Shown: positions 34,201-46,200 of the stretch, piece by piece | Layout: each line of letters begins with the position of its first letter | Position numbering within the stretch: position 1 is the first letter of the stretch | From: Sipunculus nudus | Taxonomy: Eukaryota > Annelida > Sipuncula > Golfingiida > Sipunculidae | DNA: 64,000 nt | Direction: 5' to 3' | Assembly (NCBI GenBank): GCA_026874595.1 | Contig: CM049310.1 | Coordinates: forward strand, 5,952,001 to 6,016,000 | The notes under the pieces: generated by a model | The model's database searches: none | The model's input: only the letters and a program-made list of their open reading frames with translations | Told to the model about the DNA's origin: nothing | Made by a program: the position numbers and the translations under genes

Positions 34201-37200
34201 TGACTTTGGTTGCCCTACCACAATTTTTTCAAACTTTTACTAGCCCTGTGAAAGTGGTTAACTGTTAATGTCGATCCCTTTGGAGTTAGCTAACAAACGT
34301 TGCATGTTGTTAATAAAGCCCACTGTAAGAGCTTTTATGATTGGTTGGGTTGACTGATCTAGAACTGTCAATATCATAAGGTGTGTGTGTTTGTTGAAGA
34401 CTCACCGATCATGTAAAGAATCTCATGACATTTTCAGGGCATTTCGGAAATGGGCCAATGTAGAATTGATTAGATTTTGGTGAGCATCCAGAAAGTGACC
34501 CTCATCCAGAAACACCATCAAGTAATATTCACAAATGTATAGTCACTTATGCATGAATGAACCTGGGAATATAGGCTGAATAAGTAAATGGAGGAGGCTT
34601 GCATTCATAAGAATTCAGATTTTTTCTAGTTTTGATGAGAATCTTGATAACAGAAAAATGTATAGTTTTGTCATAGATATAGCTTGAGAACAAGACCATT
34701 GGCACTTTTGTCATTTCTTGGGCTTAAAAGCATGCCCAGTAACCCTTATCCTTAAAATATCACATCATGGCATGTAAAGATTTAAAGCATAACACATAAT
34801 GACAGATCAAAGAATACTTACAATGCACATTTTCCTGGTCTTCTTTGGCGGCAACCTGCCCTTGTGGTTTCTGCGATATGGCTCCCAAACTTTTGCTCCA
34901 GCATATGTTATTTTATAAGCTAAAATATATCAAATCAAAGAAAAAATAAAATAAACAGGCTCTGTTTGGCAGCCTTGAATATTGACATAATTCTGATATT
35001 CAAAGTCCTCAAAACAGACTTTGCAAGGACCCCTCTGCATGTCTATTAGAAGTTTCTAAGTCTTATGGTTTAGTTTTGTGCCTTGTTAAGGTGAGGCCAT
35101 ACAGCCAGATGACCAGATAGTCAGACTACATGATGATCAATGGACAAAGGGTGATTGCTATGGCTTAGATGACTGTAAGTAAGCTGAGCTTATAAAATAC
35201 AATTGTTTTTTTTTCTAAAACCAAATTGAGGCAATAGCATCATACACAGAAACACCATAAACAAGAGACCCCTGGGTCATTAAAAGTAATCTCAGCTATG
35301 AAATCATTATATTTGTAAACAAGAGACCCCTGGGTCATTAAAAGTAATCTCAGCTATGAAATCATTATATTTGTAAACAAGGGACCCATGGGTCACTGTG
35401 CTCGGCTGAAGTTGAACTTGAAGATAAAAATCTAAAATAATATCAAATGGAGATAAAGTCTAAGAGGAAAAGGTAATATAGGCCATGGCTGGTTGACATG
35501 ATTGGTTTGTATTGATGAGTAAGAAACTGTTGCAATAATATTTTGGGACCAAACCATGCATTTCTAATGTTAAAATTGAAGCACTGTGAACATAAGATGT
35601 ATATTATTATTATTAACATGATCATTGGTTTGTCTTTTTGAAAAATTGTTGACAGTTCAGAAGTTCACATTTCAATTGGATAATTTTTAAAATAAAATAT
35701 ATTATTAAATCTATGTATTTTTTTATTTTATAAAATGTATACAGTTGAGATATAACTAATGTTCCCAGTCCAAAGATGCAAGGACTTGGTGGTGATGTGG
35801 AATGATGGGAGTTACATGGATGGTAGGATTAACTACACTTCTGCATATACATACAGGGAAAAAAACAAAGCCTGATCTCCTATTCTGCTGAGGCAGGAAA
35901 ATATTGAACAAATATTGTATCAGATCTTCATTTTTTTATCACATCAATCTTTTTTTATTTTAAGTTTATATTTATATACATTTCCAATATAAAATATATA
36001 TCTGAACAGAAAAGTTGATTCATAATTCTAAATTGCATCATCATAAATCTCAATCTTGTCAGATATATACCACATCATGCATACAAATGAATGTATATCT
36101 ATTTTTTTACCACAGAAATATATCTTTCAAATCTGAAAAACAACTAGACATTTCTTGGCACCGCTGGTGCCATAGTATCGCCAGACAAATGAGGTTTTGT
36201 GGTATTTTGTTGATATAATGTGATGTATTTGTATTTTAGCAATGAATGTGAGAAACATTTGTACAAAATATAGGAATATTTAAAGTGAAGGCAATTGTTA
36301 TGTAAAAGGTTATGTATAAATAGAAGTATATATTTAATGATGTAACAAGAAATAGAGTAGGGGGTGCCACCATGCAGTTCCCAGCAAATGACTCATCACA
36401 TTACCCATATCTATCTATATGCATAATATGAAAGATATCTGCCAATTAGTTTCCAGCACATGACAACACTATCCAACAAATTGTGGAAAAACAAGAAAAT
36501 AGAGTAGGGGGTGCCACCATGCAGTTCCAAGCAAATGACTCATCACATTATCCATATCTATCTATATGCATAATATGAAAGATATCTGCCAATTAGTTTC
36601 CAGCACATGACAACACTATCCAACAACTTTTAAATTTTTATTTTATAATGCTGACAATACTGTCAAGTCCCATATAGGCAACATTCATGAGCCATTTTAA
36701 ATAGTCTTCGTCCAAAGGTCAAGACCACTCTCAAAGGAAAATGATCCAGTTGTGACTCTGTGGTACACCCAGTGCACTAATTCATTTATCACTGACCATC
36801 ATATCTATTTATAGAATCTGACCATGGCCCAAAACTGCTGATGTTTGGGCAAAACATGATGCAACACCATGTGCAGACCACTAGCTGAAGCAATCCCCCA
36901 GGTTCACTGGAGATTTTCATGATTGTTGGTGATTTTTACCATATATGGCAATATTTAAAGTCAAGTCCACCCTCATATGCAAGGTCAGGACCCAAATTTA
37001 AATATATCTCATCCCATAATCCAAATCTATGTATATGCATAATATAAAAGAAATCTGTCCATTAGTTTTTGACTTATAATGCTCACAGTGCTGTCAAGTG
37101 GCCCTTTTTAAGATATTCATGATTTTATGTTTTTCACCAAATATGGGAATATTCAAGGTCTAGGTCACTCTCATAGTCACGGTCATGACCCCAAATCAAT

Positions 37201-40200
37201 AAACTGCATTCCAAAATATCCAAAATTTGAAAAAAAAAAAATTAAATTTAAAAAAAAATAATTTAAATTAAATTAAATTTTAAAACTAGAATACGGGTAG
37301 TCGACAAGCGACTACGTGTATCCGCAAAAATCAGAGAAGGACGGGTGAAGTGAGGCATGGATTGAGTGGCAAGGGGATATAGAGTTACATGTGTTAAATA
37401 TTAGAATGGATCTCTGCCACATAAACATGATTGTAGGTGGCGCCACCTGTTATTTGAATGAGAAACTATCCAAGATATATACACATGCAAATTTTCATGT
37501 GGAAAAGTCAAACCACTGCAGAGATGAGTAATTTTATCCCACAGCAGACAAATAGATGGAAGCTGTGCCAAAATGGCTGCAGGTGGTGCCACCATTTTTG
37601 TTCATGTTATAAAGCTATCCAAGGGCTACATTTGTGTAAAAAAAATTTCCTGATTGGTTGAATGAGTCCGGAGATATAAGCATGGATGTCTACAGCGTGA
37701 ACGTAAACGTAGGTGGCACCACCTGTCATAAAATCAAGAAAGCTATGCGGGATGTATAAGCATGCTGAATTTCAGGTAATTTGGTCAAACCACTGCAGAG
37801 ATATGATTGATTTTAACCAAAGGCAGATTAACAAATGGACACTGTGCAAACATGGTTGCAGGTGGCGCCACCTTTTGTTGTGTATGTTATAAAGCTATCC
37901 CAGGGCTACATTTGTGTAAAATTTTTTTCCGGATCGGTCAAACGGTTCCCGAGATATATGGGTTTATGTGTGGAGCGTTAATAAGAATGTAGTTGGCGCC
38001 ACCTGTCATAAAATCAAGAAAGCTATCTAGGATGTATATGCATGCCAACTTTTAGGTGATTTAGTCAAACCACCGAGAGATATGAGTGATTTTAACCCCA
38101 GGCAGATGAAAAAATGGACACTGTGCAAACATGGTTGCAGGTGGCGCCACCTTTTGTTGTGTATGTTATAAAGCTATCCCAGGGCTACATTTGTGTAAAA
38201 ATTTTTTCCGGATCGGTCAAACGGTTCCCGAGATATATGGGTTTATGTGTGGAGCGTTAACGTGAATGTAGGTGGCGCCACCTGTCATAAAATCAAGAAA
38301 GCTATCTAGGATGTATACGCATGCCAAATTTTAGGTGAATTAGTCAAACCACTGCAGAGATATGAGTGATTTTAACCCCAGGCAGATGAACAGATGGACA
38401 CTGTGCAAACATGGTTGCAGGTGGCGCCACCTTTTGTTGTGTATGTTATAAAGCTATCCCAGGGCTACATTTGTGTAAAAATTTTTTCCGGATCGGTCAA
38501 ACGGTTCACGAGATATATGGGTTTATGTGTGGAGCGGTAACGTGAATGTAGGTGGCGCCACCTGTCGTAAAATCGAGAAAGCTATCTAGGATGTATACGC
38601 ATGCCGAATTTTAGGTGAATCAGTCAAACCACTGCAGAGATATGAGTGATTTTAACCCCAGGCAGATGAACAGATGGACACTGTGCAAACATGGTTGCAG
38701 GTGGCGCCACCTTTTGTTGTGTATTTTATAAAGCTATCCCAGGGCTACATTTGTGTAAAATTTTTTTCCGGATCGGTCAAACGGTGCCCGAGATATATGG
38801 GTTATGTGTGGAAACAGACGCACAAACGGACGCTGGGCAGAGACGAAAGGTCAGAGGTCAAGGTCACTTGGTTAGGCACCAGTTCACATGTGACCCGATA
38901 ATTTGTGTAAGTTTCGGAAAAATCTGTCCAGTAGTCTCAGAGGAGTTCTCCGGAAACGAACGCGGCGGCGGCGGAGGCGGCGGAACCCGGTCAAAAACAT
39001 AGTATCCGCAAAACTTCGTTTTGGCGATTACAATTAAATTTAAAATTAAATATACCTCATTCCATAAACCATATCTATATACATGCATAACATGAAAGAA
39101 ATCTGTCCATTACTGTTTGACTTATAATGCTCACAGTATATACTGTCAAGTGGCAATGATGGGGTATTCAAAGCGCAAAAAACAGGTAAGGACAACAGGT
39201 GACGCCACCTATCTTCTGCAAAAGACAAAACTATCCAAGATCTTCCGTCAACTTGATTTTTGGACCAATCCATGCATCCCTTTTTAAGATATTCATGATT
39301 TTATGTGATTTTCACCATATATGGTAATATTCAAGGTCAAAGCCACTCTCAAAGGAAAGGTCATGACCCCAATTTTAATATACATCATCCCATAACCCAT
39401 ACCTATGTACATGCATAATATTAAAGAAATCTGTCAATCAGTTTTTGACTTGTGATGCTAAAAGTAATGTCAAGTGGCAATGATGGGGGTATTAAACGGC
39501 ACAAAAACAAGAAAAGGATACTAGGTGGCACCACCAGTTTCCGGTACATGACATCACTATCCAAGATCTTTGTCCAACTTGATTTTTGGATAAATCCATG
39601 AAAGATTTCTTGAGATATTTAAGAATTTGTGTGATTTTCCCCAAAAATGGATCTATTCAAGGTCAAGGTCACTCTCCTAGTTGAGGCCATGACCCAATTT
39701 TAAATAGGCTTCCTCCTCTCACCTATATCTATAAATGTGTCAAGTTTGAAAAAGATCCTTGAAATATTTTTTGAGTTATTGTGTCCAAAAGAAATCTCTG
39801 CGACGGCAGCGGCAGCGGCGCAACCGTGCCTTAACCATAGTATCTCCAGACTATGTCTGGCGATACAATAAATATCTAAAAAATATTTGATTCAGATTTC
39901 ACAATTGTGCCTTTATTCATCCATTTTTTGCTTCATATTTAATAAATTTATGCATACTGATGGGTTTAATTACTTTTTCTAGGAAAGTTTTGTATATTGG
40001 AGTGGAAACAGTATAACAATTAAGGAAATGCAGCGCAAACGATATCAATTACTGCATAACACTTGATAGGTAGGGTTGGCAGGGGGGATGAAGGATATGA
40101 GAATAACAGTACACCTGTCACAGCAGGGGATCTCCCCAAGTGACTGTAACAAATCAGGAACCCTGGCATAGATGACCTTCAGTGACCAGGAATGGGCTGC

Positions 40201-43200
40201 CTGCATCTGGACAAAAGCAAGTGACTATAATAGAGCCTCAAGAAAAAATTAAACAAGGGACCCATGGGTCACTGTGCTCAGTTGAAGTTGACCTTGAAGG
40301 TAAAAATCTAAAATAATATCGAATGGAGATAAAGTGAAAGATGAAGAGGTAATGGTGGTCATGGTTGGTTTATATGATTGGTTTGTATTGATGAGCAAGG
40401 AACTGTTGCAAATAATATTTTATGACCTGACCATGTGTTTCTGAATGTTGAAACTGAAGCATGTGAGCAGTTTGTGAACAAATGATCTATACTATTACCA
40501 TGATCATTAGTTGGCCTTTTGATTAACTGTTGACATTTCAGTAGTTTACACATTTGATTAATTTAAACTATTTTTTAGCTCAGCTGACTGTAGGTCAACT
40601 GAGGTATAGGAATGATGCTTTGTCCGTCGTCCATCCGGCCGTCCATTAGCAGGGCACAAATTTTAACTGCTTGTCCTAGAAACTTCTAAGTGAACATCCA
40701 AGGAGGTCAATAAAAAATCTCCTTGGAAACCTGAAATTAGGTCACTGAAACCTATATCCTCCGAGCTATGGGGCTTGAAAGTACCCCCCAGAATAATAAA
40801 AAATATAATACAACACCTCCAATATCTTGATAATTAATGCATGGATTGTCATGAATTTTGCCTTGAATATTGACCATGACTAGTTTTGTCAGTTCCCAAA
40901 AAGTGGTGGCGCCACCTGTATTTTTTTGTTATTTTAATGAATATTTTTCTATTTTTTTTAGCTATAAACTGACAACAATCATGTCAGTTTCTCAGCTGTA
41001 ATTTCATATAGTGTCCCAAAACCTGGTGTGTTTATTGATCAACCCTGTTTGTCTATCTAGCTGTCCATCCGTCCATCCACACAAATTGTTTCCAGATGAT
41101 AACTCCAGGTTGTATTGACACATGGATTTCAAACTTGACTTGCGTATGGCCCACCACATAACCAAGAACCTATATGATTTTGGGGTCACGAGGTCAAAGG
41201 TCAAGGTCACAGGACTCACTTATTTAAAAATAATATGGCTGTATTTTAAGCCAAGCTTTTCACCCTAAACTTTCCATTTTGCGCATTTAGCTGACTTGTC
41301 AGTATGGGGAGAGCATAAATGAACTTGGGGTCACATGGTCAAAGGTCAAGGTCACAGGGGGCATCTGTCCACAAATTAGTCTCCAGATGACAACTCAAGT
41401 TAAGTTTGACATATTGGTTTCAAACTTAATTTATATATGACACACCACTAAAGTAAAAGCCTTGTCGATTTTGGGGTCCAACAGTCAAAGGTCAAGGTCA
41501 CAGGACTCATTTCTTTAAAGAAATGCATATGCATTTGAAGCCAAACTTTTCATCCCAAACCTTCCATCTTAAAGATATTTCTATCCTGCCAATAGGGGAA
41601 GATTCTTTTCAATTTTGGGGTCATGAGGTCAAAGGTCAAGGTCACAGTATTTACTTATTTAGAAAGATTGTGGATGCATTTAAAGCCAAACTTTTCATCC
41701 CAAACCTTCCATCTTGCACATATAGCTGAGCTGCCAATAGGGGAAGAACCTGATTGATTTTGGGGTCACAAGGTCAAAGGTCATGGTCACAGGGGCCCAT
41801 CTGTCCACATATTTGTTTCTGGATGGTAACTCCTGTTTGGATTGACATATTGGTTTCAATTTTGACTTATATATGACCCATCAATAATGTTAGAACCCTT
41901 TTGATTTTGGGGTCATAAGGCCAAAGGTCAAGGTCACAGGACCCACTTCTTTAAAAAGATTGTTGATGTATTTTTAGCCAAACTTTCTGTCCCAAACCTT
42001 CTATCCAATAGTGCAAGTAACTTATGGATTTTGGGGTCACAAGGTCAAAGGTCAAGGTCATGGGGGCCATCAATCACATATTAGTTTCTAGATGATAACA
42101 CCAGTTTGGTTTGAAATATTGGTTTCAAACTTGACTTATATATGGCCCACCACTAAAGTAAGAACTGTTGATTCTGGGGTCATGAGAGCAAAGGTCAAGG
42201 TCACAGGAACCACTACTTTAGAAAGATGTGGGAGGCATTTTAAGCCAAACTTATCATCTCAGTCCTTCCATCATTAACATGTGGTGCTACTATCAATAGG
42301 GGAAGTTTTCTTTTGATTTTGGGGTCACAAGGTCAAAGGTTAAGGTCACAGGGCCCATCCATTCACAAATTAGTTTATGGATGATAACTCTAGTTTGGGT
42401 AGACAGGCTGGCTTTAAACTGATCATAGGACCAATATTTTGGAAAGCCTCATAAACATATATCCTTATAGACAAATGCAGCTGTGTGTCGAGACCCATGG
42501 GTCTCTAGTTTATAATATATATTATTAAATATATGTATTTTTTTTATTTTATGAAATGTAAACAGTTGAAATATTACTAATGTCCCCAGTCCACAGATGA
42601 AAGGACTTGGTGGTGGTGGTGATGGGGGGGGGGGGGGGCTGTGGAATGGTGGGAGTATAAAATATCTGTATTATTATAGTGTATATACGTACATAGGATT
42701 TTTCACTTAATTCAACAATGCTTACAGGATAAAAAAGTTTATTCATAATTACTTAATATTTAAAAAAGGACAGACAGACTGGTAGACAAACAAAGCTGAC
42801 AATATAAAGTTACAATTATTTATTAATTTATTTATTATATCAATTTTTTTAAAAGTTTAACATCTGCAATAATACACAAATGAATATATAATTTGCTTTC
42901 AAATTTCAGACTTAATAGCTTAATTCCAACCACATACAGCAGATGAAAGTTATTTCAACAGTGCTTATAGGAAAAATTTCATGATTAATATATATGTAAT
43001 GATAATGGAGAGATGACTGAAAGAGCTGATCACTTTATGTTCCATTCTCCAAAGGCAAGAATATGTTTCAATAAGATCTAAATTTTTTCTAATCCTATTA
43101 TTTTTTTAATCAAATAAATTTTACACATTTGCAATAAAATCTTATGTCCCAGTGCACAGGAATCAATAATGAACAAATGTTTGTATTAGATCCTCACTTT

Positions 43201-46200
43201 TTTTTATCAAATCAGTTATTTTTATTATAAGTTTATATTTCTATACATTTCCAATATAACATATATATCTGAATATAAAAGTTTATTCATAAATCTAAAT
43301 TGCATCATCATAAATCTCTAACTTGTCAGATAAAACCACACCATGCATACAAATGTATATTTATTTTTTACCACATTAAAAATTTTAAGAAATCTCAGCT
43401 ATGAAACCATTATATGGGTAAAAAATAACCCAAGGTGATGACACCTTATAAATTATACATGGAGCAAACTAAAGATGGGCAAGTTTAATTTTATTAACTG
43501 AAATAAAGGGACCAATATGGGCAAGTTTAATTTTATCAACTAAAATAAAGGGACAAGTAATTTAAATTTTGATTGCCACAAGTCTTAAAGGGACATAATC
43601 AGGAAAAATATTATGCCTGTTCTTTCACACAATCAGTTCAGTTTTGCTTTAATCAAAATTTCCAAGCAAAACTACCCCAACACACCGTCTCAGTACCTCA
43701 TATACAGCTGTTTAACACCTTGTTATGGATCTGCATGTTGGTTAACACAGTCCATGTGTGTCTGTTTACCATAACAAGGCCACGCCTTTACACACAGTGT
43801 TTCAGCCAGCAGACACATGTATTACATTTTTAGGACCTAGTCAGTCAGGTCACCTCCTGATTGACATGTTGTGGCCGGGTGACACATGCGCTGTGTTTAT
43901 GTTGACACCTTTGATCGCGCCCTGTCCACTGTTGTTAACACTCGTTTCCAGGAGTAAGCAATCAGTTTAAGGGCAATATTTTGGCAGGTACAAATTTATT
44001 TTAAATGGAAGAATCTATTCTTCATGTTAATTCAACATGCTTTACATGTAATTGGGCCCCTTTAATGATATTAGTGAAACATATTGACATCTTTAATCAG
44101 TACTTGTTGGAGTAAAATTTAAAATTTTTGACATATTTTATTTTTTTTTTTAATTTTGCAATAAACAAAAATTAACAAGCTGAAACACTTAGAAAGACCT
44201 GGAAATTTAGATAAATATTATAAACTACATCTTTGTCTATCATTAATTTCCTTCATACAATCCCTTATAGATAACAAGGGACCCATGGGTCAAGGCGCTC
44301 AGCTGTTATATATGATAAAAAATATGATTTGGCAAAGAGGCACATGCTTGTTTTGTGTGGAAATAAATATAAGCTTTATTATGAGTTGTTGGTGTTTAGC
44401 TTATGTATGATTTTGATAGTATCTTTGGAGACAGGGAAGAGGATTGATTTCATTTATTTTATTAACAAATGGAGTGCTATTGTCACACAGATTTTGATTT
44501 GGCCATATAACTTATAAGCAGCACATATAATAAAAGAATTTAACTATTTATTAAAATTTAATAACAAATATTGTGCCAATATAATTTTTATTTAAAAAAA
44601 TAATAAGAAAATCATATGATTTTTTCAAATAAAATATAACTGAAATGATTATTGAAATAATTTTATAGAATATATTCATGAATGCATTCATTAATACATT
44701 TTGAAAGTATCTGCACTGGTATTCAAATACTTTCATTTTTACCTGAATTCCCATTCTTGTGCAATAAAATTTTTTACATATTCATATTCGTATTCAAATA
44801 CATTTGCAAAGCATTCGCACCATGTCTGGTATTTATTCAGTTTTAGCCAAACAATGATGTGGAGAATCCAGAATATACAAAATTCACAAATTTAAATAAT
44901 GATCATAAGTACCTGGTTTTATGGCTTTTACTTATGTTAAAAAAAAATAAATGTAATATATTCACTTTGAACTACTTTCCCATCAATCTACACACTAGAC
45001 ACAGTAGGAATCTAGATTAATATTATCAACTGCATCTTTGTCTATCATTAATTTCCTTCATATGATCCCTAATGATTAGTAATTTATAATATGATTTATT
45101 TTTTTATCATTAAAATTTCACTGAAAAATACCATAGGTGACTGCATGGTGTTATATGGAATAACATTGACATTGACATTCTATCCATCCATACAAGATTC
45201 TTACATCATCAGTAACTGCAAGTTAATTTTCTGTTACTCATCAACTAACAAATTCCTTTTCTATAAATTTTTCTTTAATTTGTTATAAAAAAAAAAAATA
45301 CAAAATTATTAATTTAATGTTTATTGTTATGTTGTTTTTCAAAACAACTACTAGATGAGTTGGGTTGGACACCTGGATCAACTGTGACTGGGCATTAGCT
45401 GCCTGGCTGCCCCAGTGTATGCTTCGCTCAAGCATGCATAATCTGATGAAAGGTCAACATGGTCAACATACAGGCGACTGAAGAGGGGCTGGATTAAGCC
45501 TGGGTCTGACATGTCTCATAATAACATTAATAAAAGCTACAATATTTGGCCAATTTCTTTCAGCTTTCTAAACTACAAAGATGAAATCCTTATGTGTGCA
45601 TAATATTTAAATTATATCAACAGTGCTCTCAGGAAACAAACGTGCCATGGTCAAAGTTGGGCAAAATTTAAGGTACTAATTTTATATTTATACTAATAAT
45701 TTTTAAAATTTGAAAATTTCTTAACTAATTTTTGGTATTCAATTGAATCTTGATTAAATAATGTTACATCCCTGACAAAAAATCTCTAGCTTCAGCTATC
45801 CTCTTATGAAGGGAGTAAATATATTTCTTGATTTTTTTAAAAGTGCATTATGTTTGGGCCCATAACTTTAAACAATTACCCAATACTGACATCATTTCTG
45901 GCATGTGCATAGCGAATGTATAGAAAAATATGTATATTATATATGATCAAAGTCAGATCAGTGGTTTTGATATTAGGCAGTCTTACAGTGGAACAATGGG
46001 TTTTTTAATGGAAAAATGAAGTTTTTCATTAATATTTCGAAGGAATTAAGTCCTAGTGATCAAATTCTTGGCATGGTAGGGGATTTTGGAGACATCTAAC
46101 TGTATGTTAAATTTAAGGAACTCAGAGCTGAAGCTGGGGAGCTGAGCTCTAGCAAACTGCATAACACTAGCTTGATGTAAACTTGATGTGACATGGTGCT

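Larger units (their letters stand above)
36144..39863 (-). mobile_element. Helitron-like element H3, host of nested element H2
   Basis: Minus orientation. The 3' terminus is CTAG (36147-36144) directly after hairpin TGGCACCAGCGGTGCCA (36172-36156). The 5' terminus is TC (39863-39862) within a hairpin GTATC.CCAGAC / GTCTGG.GATAC. The flanks are A at the 5' side and T at the 3' side. Without H2 it is about 1.98 kb. The interior has imperfect tandem blocks containing AAGGTCAAGGTCACTCTC and GGGGTGCCACCATGCAG. No coding capacity. Confidence 0.8.
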
